NCBI RefSeq assembly: GCF_018729255.1
Contig: NZ_CP076061.1
Span: forward strand, 2,446,419-2,510,418
Length of the DNA: 64,000 nt
Source of the DNA: Cupriavidus sp. EM10
GTDB lineage: Bacteria; Pseudomonadota; Gammaproteobacteria; Burkholderiales; Burkholderiaceae
Direction: 5' to 3'
The notes under the pieces are model-generated. The model saw only the letters and a program-made list of their open reading frames with translations, had not been told where the DNA came from and did not search any database. Position 1 is the first letter of the stretch; each line of letters opens with the position of its first letter. Positions 10,249 to 18,048 of the stretch are shown in pieces. The position numbers and the translations under genes were made by a program.

Positions 10249-11013
10249 ATGCAAACCACTTTCCAGACTATCGCCGCCCAGACCAAGCGCCTGACCATTG
10301 CCGCATTCGCCACCGGCGCGATGCTGGCCGCCGGCCATGCCAATGCCGGCGTCACGGGCCTGGCCCAGCCCGGCCTGATGGAATCGGTGCATGCCGACGT
10401 CATCTACGTGCACGCATTTCACGCCGACGCCGGCCAGGTCAAGCTGGACGGCGGCATGGTGCAGAAGGTGAAGGCGATGGCCGAAGGCACGACGGCCGCC
10501 GGCGAACAGTCGGAAGCCGCCGGCCAGGCCCGCGAACAGGTGGCCAACGAAATCGTCCGCACGCTGCGCGCCAAGGGGCTGAACGCCGTTCGCTCGGATG
10601 CGCCGGTGCCCGCCAATGTCAGCGCCGTGATCGTCGACGGCGACTTCCGCAAGATCGACGAAGGCAGCGGCCGCCGCCGTCTGTTGCTGGGCCTGGGCGC
10701 CGGCAAGAGCGAGGTGGTGACGCAGGTGCGCATTTCGTACCAGCCGGCCCACGGCGTCGCCGTGCCGCTGCAGACGTTCAATGCCGACGCCAATAGCGGC
10801 CATATGCCGGGTGTCGCCGAAACCGCCGGCGTCGGCGCCGTCGCCGGCCACGTGGCAATGGCCGCCGCCGCAGGCACAGGCGTGCACGGCGTGTCCGAGG
10901 TCAAGCACGACACCATCCACGCCGACGCCACGCGCCTGGGCGATGCCATCGGCCAACAGGTGGCGGCCGCCAGCGAAGAGGAAGGCTGGATGACAGTGCG
11001 TCCGGCGGTCTGA
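10249..11013 (+). CDS. DUF4410-type secreted protein
   Basis: A 254-residue exported protein. The N-terminus MQTTFQTIAAQTKRLTIAAF runs into a hydrophobic Ala-rich signal peptide ending around AGHANA, with AAGGA-type ribosome-binding sequence a few bases before ATG 10249. The mature part begins with strand-rich DVIYVHAFHADAGQVKLD and continues with repeated small-residue segments, the arrangement of DUF4410 proteins, whose function is unknown. The C-terminal half is unusually rich in His, Ala and Gly. A near-perfect terminator follows. Envelope or periplasmic location is inferred from the signal peptide. Confidence 0.7.
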   Translation: MQTTFQTIAAQTKRLTIAAFATGAMLAAGHANAGVTGLAQPGLMESVHADVIYVHAFHADAGQVKLDGGMVQKVKAMAEGTTAAGEQSEAAGQAREQVANEIVRTLRAKGLNAVRSDAPVPANVSAVIVDGDFRKIDEGSGRRRLLLGLGAGKSEVVTQVRISYQPAHGVAVPLQTFNADANSGHMPGVAETAGVGAVAGHVAMAAAAGTGVHGVSEVKHDTIHADATRLGDAIGQQVAAASEEEGWMTVRPAV

Positions 11014-11034
11014 TCTGACTTGAAATGCGTCTGA

Positions 11035-11070
11035 ACGCCGGTCTCCCGCCGTGTGGCGGGGGACCGGCGT
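11035..11070 (+). terminator. long terminator-like hairpin after the DUF4410 gene
   Basis: A 16-bp stem (11035-11050 with 11055-11070, one G-T pair) around a GTGT tetraloop, beginning 21 bases after the stop codon of the DUF4410 gene, followed by a weak T-containing stretch. Recognisable CdiA-type coding sequence starts immediately after it, which suggests the toxin fragment joined the chromosome here. Confidence 0.65.
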
Positions 11071-13330
11071 TGTCATTTGGAACCAGGAAAAACTCGCGCT
11101 CTACAAGAACGCGGCCGACTACGCCAAGGAACATAACCTGGCGCTGGGCCAGGCACTAAGCGGGGACCAGGTGAAGGCGCTGGACGCGCCGATGCTGTGG
11201 TACGTCGAGCAGGCAGTGCCCGACCCCCGATGCACGCTGGCGAGCACGGTCTGCCCGAGCGTCAACGCCCTCGTGCCGCAGGTCTACCTGCCTGAAGGCT
11301 ATGCACGGGCGCTGTCGGTGCCCACGGGCGGCACCATCAGCGGCGAGAACATCAAGCTGACCATCGACGGGCAGCTTCGCAACACCGGCCAGGTCATCGC
11401 GCAGGACACGCTGACGGTCAAGGCCGAAAGCATCGACCTGAGCCCGAACGTCGTGTCGATCGGCACCAATGCGTACAAGGCTCAGGGCGGCTGGAACGTG
11501 GTGACCGGCACCGTGGTGCAGCCCGGCGGCTTCCTGTCGGCGATGCACATGGACATCGAGGCCGACAGCATCCGGGCCGTGAACGACGCGTTCCGCGTGA
11601 CCCGCGCGGACGGCTCGGTGGACCCGGAAGCGAGCGCCGCGCTGGTGGCACAGCTCAAGGAAAGCCTGGGGCTGAACTACACCGAAGGCACGGTCGCCGA
11701 CGACATCCACACGCAGTTCATCAAGGAAAAGAAGGGCTTCGGCATCATCGGCCAGATTGTGGCGATGGTGGCGGCGGTGGCGATTTCGATTGTCACGGCG
11801 GGGGCGGGGGCGGCGATTGTGGGCTTCGTCGCAGGCGCGACGTTTGCGGCATCGACAGTCGGAGTCGCTATCAGTCTGGCCGTTAGCGGGTTGATCGCGG
11901 GCACGCTTTCAAGCATGTCCACCCAGCTTATAACAACGGGTTCGCTGAACATGGGGGCGGCTCTGAAGGCTGGCGCTGTCTCAGGCCTGACAGCAGGGCT
12001 GACGCAGGGCGGGCTGGGCGTGCTGAATCTGAGCGGCGCGGGCCTAAATACGTTGGGCGCCAATCTCACCACGGGGAGCTGGGCGGCGGTTCAGGACAGT
12101 CTCGGCAAGGCCATTGCTGCAAGCGTGGTGCGTTCGGCCATCAGCGCAGGAGTCAATACCATCGCCTATGGCGGGAGCTTTGGTCAGGCATTTGCGAATG
12201 GGCTCGTGCGCGATGCGGCGGCGGTGGCGGCGAATGCTGTTGGCATATCGGCGCCCGGTATTGGGACGCCAGGTTCTGATCCCCAATCCATTCTTGCCAA
12301 TGTGCTGGGTCATGCGTTGGTCGGCTGTGCCGCGCAGAGTTTGTCTGGCGGGGATTGTGCTGGGGGTGCCATTGGCGGGGCGGCCTCGGCCATCGCCGCG
12401 CCGTTGATCCGAGACCAGATCTACGCTGACAGCCCGGTGGTGAACTACAGCGATGACCCGGTGCGACAGGCGCTAACGGTAGGCTTGGCGACGCTCATTG
12501 GCGGGGCAACGGGGCTGCTGCTGGGAGCGAACTCCACGTCAGCGGCGCTGGCCGCGCAGAACGAGGCGCTGAACAATGCGACCAACGCCTCAGCCCCATC
12601 TTATGTACGGCGCGTTGCGGCCCTGGAAAACGCGAGGCTGATGGCGCAGTGCGGGACGTCATGCACGCAGGAAGACTTCCTGCGCATTGACACGCAGGTA
12701 CAGCAGGTGGCTGCGGCCGCGACGCTCGCCAGGATGAACAACCTGACGCCAGAGCAGACGCTGAAGCTGGCCGACACATTGTCGAACCTGTTGCCGTACT
12801 ATGGGTCGGCGGCGATGCTGTACCAGGCGGTAACGGGGCAGACCCTGAGTGGCCAGGAGCTGGGGACGGCGGACCGGTGGTTGTCGGGGATTCTGGGGGC
12901 GATTCCGGCGGGCGCAGCGGCCTACGGCAAGATCAGCGAGTTTGTGGCGGCAAAGGGCATTGGTGGAGGTGCAACCGGGACGGTCTGGGACTCAACAAAG
13001 GCGACGCAGCCAACCTATCCGGGGTCCGTCATTCCCAAGTCTTTTGAGATGTCATTGCCAAATGGGCAAAGTGTTTGGGTGCATGGCAATGCGACCGAGC
13101 ATTTGGCTGAATATGCTCAGATGGTGGCTACAAACAATCCTCCAAATGTTGTCCGGCTCACGACACAACAGCAACTGGCGAGCTTGCAGGGAGCCGTGAA
13201 TACGGCAACACAAGGTAGCGTGCCATACAACCAGCTCGTGAATGTAGGAGGATGGGAGTTGAAGTTTGCCCCGCCGCGACAGCCCGGGCAAATGCCAGCC
13301 CTTATCCATGCACTTCCCACAGGAAAGTAA
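11051..13330 (+). CDS. 5'-truncated CdiA/filamentous haemagglutinin-type polymorphic toxin tail
   Basis: A 759-codon frame opening with GTG inside a terminator stem and without a credible ribosome binding site. It matches only the C-terminal part of very large two-partner-secreted CdiA/FHA proteins. A haemagglutinin-repeat end (LDAPMLWYVEQAVPDP, YLPEGYARALSVP, GTVVQPGGFLSAMHMDIEAD) is followed by a Gly/Ala-rich DUF637-like region with hydrophobic stretches. A pre-toxin TG-like segment (PYYGSAAMLYQAVTGQTL, about residue 580) leads to a variable toxin domain of about 100 residues (from about 655). The toxin contains VWVHGNATEHLAEYAQM and GGWELKFAPPRQPGQM; I cannot assign its activity. No TPS signal or secretion domain is present, so it cannot be exported as such. 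The toxin-encoding end is more AT-rich than the rest, as is usual for exchangeable CdiA tails. Confidence 0.75.
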   Translation: MWRGTGVVIWNQEKLALYKNAADYAKEHNLALGQALSGDQVKALDAPMLWYVEQAVPDPRCTLASTVCPSVNALVPQVYLPEGYARALSVPTGGTISGENIKLTIDGQLRNTGQVIAQDTLTVKAESIDLSPNVVSIGTNAYKAQGGWNVVTGTVVQPGGFLSAMHMDIEADSIRAVNDAFRVTRADGSVDPEASAALVAQLKESLGLNYTEGTVADDIHTQFIKEKKGFGIIGQIVAMVAAVAISIVTAGAGAAIVGFVAGATFAASTVGVAISLAVSGLIAGTLSSMSTQLITTGSLNMGAALKAGAVSGLTAGLTQGGLGVLNLSGAGLNTLGANLTTGSWAAVQDSLGKAIAASVVRSAISAGVNTIAYGGSFGQAFANGLVRDAAAVAANAVGISAPGIGTPGSDPQSILANVLGHALVGCAAQSLSGGDCAGGAIGGAASAIAAPLIRDQIYADSPVVNYSDDPVRQALTVGLATLIGGATGLLLGANSTSAALAAQNEALNNATNASAPSYVRRVAALENARLMAQCGTSCTQEDFLRIDTQVQQVAAAATLARMNNLTPEQTLKLADTLSNLLPYYGSAAMLYQAVTGQTLSGQELGTADRWLSGILGAIPAGAAAYGKISEFVAAKGIGGGATGTVWDSTKATQPTYPGSVIPKSFEMSLPNGQSVWVHGNATEHLAEYAQMVATNNPPNVVRLTTQQQLASLQGAVNTATQGSVPYNQLVNVGGWELKFAPPRQPGQMPALIHALPTGK

Positions 13331-13338
13331 TACAAGCC

Positions 13339-13733
13339 ATGGTTATCAATATTGAAAAGCCCTTGCGATTGTGCCTTGACGTTGTCGAGACGGATGAACA
13401 TGTTCCGTCAATGAGGATGCAGATCGCTGTTGATGTGCAGCAGTTCGGACATAAGCTGGCGTATAGGGTAATGCATGGTTCGACTGCGCAACGTGGGATA
13501 CGTTTGTTCAGGGGCTAGCCGGACCTGATACAACGAAGATCTCTCTTGTTGATATGGGTGATCACTTCACGTTGACGCTCGGCGTGGTGAGCGGGTGCTT
13601 GGAGCTAGCGTGGGAAATGAAGAAGCGTGATACCTCTGGAGCCATTACTACTGCCACGTTCCGTTCTCCGATTGATGCCGATACGTTTGCCCATGTAACG
13701 CTTCAGTTCAAAGAGTTCGAACGCTGGTGGTAG
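13339..13733 (+). pseudogene. cognate immunity protein gene, frameshifted
   Basis: Lies 8 bases after the toxin stop codon, the standard position for a CdiI-type immunity gene. ATG 13339 opens MVINIEKPLRLCLDVVETDE and continues to KLAYRV. From 13470 the natural continuation is one frame back: NAWFDCATWDTFVQGLAG, then DHFTLTLGVVSGCLELAWEM and a C-terminal FAHVTLQFKEFERWW ending at TAG 13731. Adding one A to the AA at 13470-13471 restores a 131-residue acidic protein. As written, the frame stops at 13518. The sequence is AT-rich relative to neighbours. The family is not recognised by name; the role is inferred from position. If the frameshift is real, the neighbour's toxin domain would be unprotected but is also probably unexpressed. 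Confidence 0.65.
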
Positions 13734-13799
13734 TTGTTATTAGTGGCGCGGACATGACGAACCCGGCTTCGGCCGGGTTCGTCGTTTCTGTGGCGCTGC

Positions 13800-14042
13800 T
13801 TACGGCTCTAGAGGTGAGTCGGATACCGTTTGCACGTCATCGACGACGACGTGCTCGCCCTGCAGGTCGAAGCGCACGAACTGGCGCCGACCGTCGGGGA
13901 AGCGTTTCTCGACGAGCCCCTTGGGGGTGTCCGGCGTGGAGACGTAGATGGGATTGCCCCGAGCCAGGTGGGCGCGAGCGTCCTCGTCACTGTCGTCGTT
14001 GGCCATGGCGTCGAAGAGCGCGTCCTGCTCGGCGGACGACAT
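13800..14042 (-). CDS. small conserved-looking hypothetical protein
   Basis: An 80-residue acidic protein starting MSSAEQDALFDAMANDDSDE, ending in a strand-rich tail (GLVEKRFPDGRRQFVRFDLQ, HVVVDDVQTVSD). It has a regular alternating hydrophobic pattern and no signal peptide. I do not recognise a family. Its start overlaps the 3' end of the PhnD-like gene as that gene is written; with a small frame correction the two would instead be about 20 bases apart. It may be the last gene of the GntR-linked operon. Confidence 0.5.
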   Translation of the reverse strand: MSSAEQDALFDAMANDDSDEDARAHLARGNPIYVSTPDTPKGLVEKRFPDGRRQFVRFDLQGEHVVVDDVQTVSDSPLEP

Positions 14043-14865
14043 CTGATATTCGGTGCCCCGTCACCGAATCTCCAACTCCCGCTCCGCACCCGAGGCCCCC
14101 GCCACCAACCCCCATACCCCCCACCTCCGGCCGCACAAACCTTTCCACCAGCACCGCGTCAAGCAGCGCCCCGTAGCTGCCATCCGCGTGCAACCCGCAC
14201 AACCGCTCGATCAACCGTTCCCGCTCCGATTCCGCCAGGTCAGCAGACGCCACCAGCAACGGATTCGGCGTCCATGGCGTCCAGGCGATGGTCATCAGGC
14301 CGTCGAGCAAGGCCGGCTCATGTCGTCGCACCAAATCCAGGAAGTAGCTGTCCAGCGCCGTGACATCGATCTGCCGTTCGCGCAGGGCGGTCAGCGCACG
14401 TATGGGCGTGTCCAGCGGGCCGATCGATTCGGAAAACAGCGCGCCGCGCTTGCTGGCAAACGGCGCCAGCAGTTGGCGCGCGGCGTGGTAGCCCGACTGG
14501 GAGTGCCTGGCCATCCAGCCGAAGCGGTGGCCGAAGGTGTCTTCCACGGTTTGCCAGCCGCTGTCGGCACGTACCAGCAGTTCGCTGCGGTAGCGCGGCA
14601 GGCCGCCGTAGGCAGCGGGCGAGGGCACGGGGGCGACCAGCGGCGCAACGGGTGCCATGCCTTGCGCGAACGGCAGCCCGCACATGAAGCCGCAGACCAG
14701 GTCGGATCGCTGCCATAGCGACGGCAGCGGGGCCGGCCAGGCGAACGGTACCACCTCCACGGGCCACGACAGGTCGGCGAACACGCGTGAGAACAGCGCG
14801 TGCCACGCGTCGGTGACCGCCGGCGTGGCGTTGTACATGCGGAAGGAGGCGATGCCGGCGGCCAT
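13987..14865 (-). CDS. PhnD-like phosphate/phosphonate-type ABC binding protein
   Basis: A protein of about 292 residues resembling the PhnD family of periplasmic binding proteins: ASFRMYNATPAVTDAWHALF at the start, LVCGFMCGLPFA, RSELLVRADSGWQTVEDTFG, RFGWMARHSQSGYHAAR and ALDSYFLDLVRRHEPALL. No signal peptide is visible, so export is uncertain. The C-terminus is odd: after ERFVRPE it becomes a Gly/Arg-rich tail overlapping the next gene by 56 bases. An alternative frame gives ASGAERELEIR and a stop at 14061-14063, leaving a normal gap, so a frameshift near 14090 is likely. It starts 12 bases after the cyclodeaminase gene, so the two are probably cotranscribed. Confidence 0.65.
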   Translation of the reverse strand: MAAGIASFRMYNATPAVTDAWHALFSRVFADLSWPVEVVPFAWPAPLPSLWQRSDLVCGFMCGLPFAQGMAPVAPLVAPVPSPAAYGGLPRYRSELLVRADSGWQTVEDTFGHRFGWMARHSQSGYHAARQLLAPFASKRGALFSESIGPLDTPIRALTALRERQIDVTALDSYFLDLVRRHEPALLDGLMTIAWTPWTPNPLLVASADLAESERERLIERLCGLHADGSYGALLDAVLVERFVRPEVGGMGVGGGGLGCGAGVGDSVTGHRISDVVRRAGRALRRHGQRRQ

Positions 14866-14876
14866 GTCGGCAGACC

Positions 14877-15881
14877 TCAGGCGAACCGCAGCGTCTGGCC
14901 CAGGCCCTTGGCGCGGGCCTTGGTCAGCATGGCGTGCCCGAGCGCGATGTCGGTGGTGGACAGTCCGCGGTGCCAGAACAGGATCGTCTCGTCGTCGCGC
15001 TCGCGGCCCGGCTTCAGGCCGGCCACGATCTGTCCCAGTTCGGCGTGCAGGTTTTCCTCGCTCAGCCGGCCGCTGTCCACGTGCTGGCGCAGCGCGCCGA
15101 ACGGCAGGCCCTTGCGGCACTGGCCCCAGTCGTCCACCACCATCTTGCTCATGATGTCGGTCAGCGACAGTTCCACCGCGCTCATGGTGCCGTAGGGGAT
15201 CACCAGCGCGCCGGGCTTGATCCAGTCGGTCAGCAGCATCGGCGTGGGCTGGGGCAGGCGAGACGCCTCCACCACGATATCGGCGCCGCGCACGCACGAT
15301 TCCCAGTCGTCGGTCACGGTCACGCGCTTGCCCAGGTCGCGCGACAGCCGCGCGGCAAAGGCATCGCGGCTTTCCGGGCGGCGGGAATGCACGCGGATCT
15401 CGTCGAAGTCGTACAGCGAATCCAGTAGCCGCACGTTCCAGTACGACGTGCCGCGCGCGCCGATGTGGCCCAGCACCTTGCTGTCCTTACGCGCCAGGTG
15501 CCTGGCGCCCAGCGCCGTCACCGCCCCGGTGCGCATGTCGGTGATGGCGGTGGCGTCGATCACGGCCAGCGGCGTGCCGTTGTCGGGATCGAACAGGTTG
15601 AGCAGCGCCATCTCTGACGGCAACCCGTGCTTGTAGTTGTCGACGTAGTCGGACACCACCTTCACGCCCGCCACGTGCAGCGGCTTGATAAAGCCGCGCA
15701 GCACGTTGAAGTGTCCCTTGTCCGACGATTCCGGCACCAGGTGCACGCGCGGTTCGATCACCGTCTCGCCTCGGCCCTGGGCGGCCAGCGCGGCTTCCAC
15801 GGCGGCCAGGATCTCGGCGTCGGTCAACGCCAGTTCGGCCACGTCGGGGCCGTTCAGGTAGGTCAGGTACAGCTCGTTCAC
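14877..15881 (-). CDS. ornithine cyclodeaminase/mu-crystallin family protein
   Basis: A 334-residue NAD(P)-dependent enzyme of the OCD/mu-crystallin family. It shows the N-terminal substrate domain (LALTDAEILAAVEAALAAQG, GVKVVSDYVDNYKHGLPSEM), the conserved LLNLFDPDNGTPLAVIDATA and ITDMRTGAVTALGARHLARK segments, and a Rossmann fold (VLGHIGARGTSYWNVRLLDS, where the usual GxGxQ is GARGT). Members deaminate ornithine to proline or reduce cyclic imines and related amino acids. The substrate here is unknown, and the altered nucleotide-binding motif points away from classical OCD. It sits between a TctC receptor and a PhnD-like binding protein. Confidence 0.85.
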   Translation of the reverse strand: MNELYLTYLNGPDVAELALTDAEILAAVEAALAAQGRGETVIEPRVHLVPESSDKGHFNVLRGFIKPLHVAGVKVVSDYVDNYKHGLPSEMALLNLFDPDNGTPLAVIDATAITDMRTGAVTALGARHLARKDSKVLGHIGARGTSYWNVRLLDSLYDFDEIRVHSRRPESRDAFAARLSRDLGKRVTVTDDWESCVRGADIVVEASRLPQPTPMLLTDWIKPGALVIPYGTMSAVELSLTDIMSKMVVDDWGQCRKGLPFGALRQHVDSGRLSEENLHAELGQIVAGLKPGRERDDETILFWHRGLSTTDIALGHAMLTKARAKGLGQTLRFA

Positions 15882-15893
15882 GGGGGTCTCCTC

Positions 15894-16916
15894 TTACTGC
15901 AGCGGGGGAATGTTGGCGCGATGCACGATGGCGCGCCATTTTGTGGTTTCGGTGGCGATGGTCTCGCCGAAAGACTGGCTGCTGCTGCCCACGGGTTCCA
16001 GCCCCAGGCCGTCCAGCTTCTGTTTCACGTCGGGGTCGCGCAGCACCGCGGCCACGTCTTTCTGCCATTTGCGCACCACGCTGTCGGGCGTGCCCTTGGG
16101 CGCCACCAGCCCGTACCACGATGTCACGTCGAAGCCGGGATAGCCCGATTCCGCCACGGTGGGCACGTTGGGCAGCTGCGGCAGGCGATGCGGCCCGGCC
16201 ACGGCCAGGGCCACGAGCTTGCCGGTGCGCACGTGCTGCAGCACGGTGGAGATGCCGCCAAACATCATCTGCACCTGGCCGCCCAGTACGTCGTTGAGCG
16301 CGGTGGCCATGCCGTTGTAGGGCACGTGGACGGTCTTGACGCCGGCTTCGAGGTTCAGCAGTTCGCCGGCCAGATGCGCGCCGCTGCCATTGCCCGGCGA
16401 CGCAAAGTTCAGCTGGCCCGGATGGGCCTTTGCGTACGTCACCAGGTCCTTGAGCGAGCGCGCCGGCACCGACGGATTGACCACCAGCACATTGGGCGAT
16501 GCGGCCAGCATCGTCACCGGCACGAAGTCGCGCGTCTCGAAGTTGAGCTTGCGGAACAGGATCGGATTGACGGTCAGGTTGCCGGCCGGCGCCAGGCCCA
16601 GCGTGTAGCCGTCGGGGGCGGCGCGTGCCACGTTCTCCATGCCGATGTTGCCGGCGGCGCCGGGCTTGTTGTCGACGACCACGGGCTTGCCCCATTGCTC
16701 GGACAGCTTCTGTCCCACCAGCCGGGGCAGCGCGTCGGCCACGCCGCCGGCGGCGAACGGCACCACGATCCGCACCGGGCGGTTTGGATAGTCGTCGGGC
16801 TGCGCCAGCGCCGGCCTTGGCGCGGCCGCCAGCGTCGAGAGGATTGCCAGCGCGGCAGAAATGCCCAGCAGCGGATGCCGCCACGTCGATGCCGGCCTGA
16901 GTACGTAACGGTTCAC
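15894..16916 (-). CDS. tripartite tricarboxylate transporter-type binding protein (TctC/Bug family)
   Basis: A 340-residue periplasmic binding protein. The GTG start at 16916 was chosen because GGGGAG lies six bases upstream and a signal peptide follows at once (PLLGISAALAILSTLAAAPR, cleaved near PALA-Q). Family hallmarks: DYPNRPVRIVVPFAAGG, VVDNKPGAAGNIG, NVLVVNPSVPARSLKDLV, FASPGNGSGAHLAGEL and VPYNGMATALNDVLGGQV. Bug proteins bind small carboxylates or amino acids. No TctA/TctB membrane genes are nearby, a common situation in Burkholderiales. First gene of the operon with the cyclodeaminase, divergent from the GntR regulator at 17205. Confidence 0.92.
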   Translation of the reverse strand: MNRYVLRPASTWRHPLLGISAALAILSTLAAAPRPALAQPDDYPNRPVRIVVPFAAGGVADALPRLVGQKLSEQWGKPVVVDNKPGAAGNIGMENVARAAPDGYTLGLAPAGNLTVNPILFRKLNFETRDFVPVTMLAASPNVLVVNPSVPARSLKDLVTYAKAHPGQLNFASPGNGSGAHLAGELLNLEAGVKTVHVPYNGMATALNDVLGGQVQMMFGGISTVLQHVRTGKLVALAVAGPHRLPQLPNVPTVAESGYPGFDVTSWYGLVAPKGTPDSVVRKWQKDVAAVLRDPDVKQKLDGLGLEPVGSSSQSFGETIATETTKWRAIVHRANIPPLQ

Positions 16917-16998
16917 GCGAAACTCCCCGTGTTTCCAGTGCGATTGCAAGACTTGACCCTGTCGAAACCTGTCGCGATCCTTGTACTGTGGATCGACT

Positions 16999-17042
16999 TG
17001 TATAGACTGATCGTAGCGAAGCTGTCTGATACTGTATAGACA
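16999..17042. promoter_or_regulatory. candidate GntR/HutC-type operator between tctC and the GntR gene
   Basis: The intergenic region holds two direct copies of TGTATAGAC (16999-17007 and 17033-17041), starting 34 bases apart. The second copy is also the right arm of an imperfect palindrome, TGTCTGATACTGTATAGACA (17023-17042). HutC-subfamily GntR regulators recognise TGTATA-like palindromes, and the gene at 17205 encodes such a regulator. Direct observation of the repeats; binding is inferred. Confidence 0.5.
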
Positions 17043-17204
17043 ACTTTTCGCATATGGGAAAGCGGATTTCTCATAAGATGCGAAACCGCACGGGGCTGGT
17101 GCCGATGGCACTGGCGCTGTGCGCGGCCGCGCGAGGGCCGCCGCACATTTCACCGTTGCGGGTCGCGCGGCATATCCGATCGACAACGCCTGCAGGGAAT
17201 CTTC

Positions 17205-17948
17205 ATGCCAACCAGTCCGACCGTCCGACCCAGCGATGCGGCCACGCCGGCCTTCCAGCGCATCAAGGACTACGTGCAGGCGCAGATCGCCGCCGGCGTG
17301 TGGCGCGAGGGCGAGGCCATCCCGCCCGAACTGCGGCTGGCGGAAACGTTCGCGGTGTCGCGCATGACGGTCAACCGGGCGCTCAACGAGCTGGAGGCCG
17401 AGCAGATCCTGGTGCGACGCAAGGGAGCCGGCACCTTCGTCGCCGAGCAGCGCTACCAGGCCACCGTGGTGGAGATCCGCAGCATTGCCGAGGAAATTCG
17501 CGCCCGGGGGCACCGGCACCGCAGCAGCCTGTACCGGCTGGAGCGGCAGCGGGCCACGCGCAGCCTGGCCAGCCAGTTCGGGGTGGCGGAACGCAGCACG
17601 CTGTTTCACTCGGTGATCCTGCACTACGAAAACGATGCGCCGATCCAGGTCGAGGACCGCTGGGTCAATCCGGCCGTGGCGCCGGACTACATGGATGCCG
17701 ATTTCAGCGACATCACACCGAACGACCACCTGATGCGCGTGGCGCCGCTGCAGCGCGCCGAATACCAGATCGAGGCGCTGCTGCCGGCCGCCGACGTGGC
17801 GGAGATGCTGATGATCGCGCCGGCCGAGCCGGCGCTGGTGCTGCGCCGACGCACGTTCTCGCGCGGCGCGGTGGCGTCGGTGGTGGTGCTATGGCATCCG
17901 GGAAAACGCTACCGGTTCGGCGGGGCGCTAGGACAGCCCCCACTGTGA
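17205..17948 (+). CDS. GntR family transcriptional regulator, HutC subfamily (UTRA domain)
   Basis: A 247-residue regulator. The N-terminal winged helix has the GntR signature (FQRIKDYVQAQIAAGVWREG, IPPELRLAETFAVSRMTVNR, GAGTFVAEQ). The C-terminal UTRA ligand-binding domain includes LFHSVILHYENDAPIQVEDR and a terminal VLRRRTFSRGAVASVVVLWH. Divergent from the tctC-cyclodeaminase-phnD-like operon, with repeated TGTATAGAC motifs between, so it most likely represses that operon and itself until a ligand, perhaps an amino acid derivative, is bound. Length and architecture are normal. Confidence 0.92.
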   Translation: MPTSPTVRPSDAATPAFQRIKDYVQAQIAAGVWREGEAIPPELRLAETFAVSRMTVNRALNELEAEQILVRRKGAGTFVAEQRYQATVVEIRSIAEEIRARGHRHRSSLYRLERQRATRSLASQFGVAERSTLFHSVILHYENDAPIQVEDRWVNPAVAPDYMDADFSDITPNDHLMRVAPLQRAEYQIEALLPAADVAEMLMIAPAEPALVLRRRTFSRGAVASVVVLWHPGKRYRFGGALGQPPL

Positions 17949-18048
17949 GCGTCCGGCTGGGGCGTACTTGTCTGCCATCGAATAAGCAATAGAATCAAGA
18001 AGCGGGGTGCATGCGCATGGCGCCTCGGACGGGAGGCAGGAGACGGGA

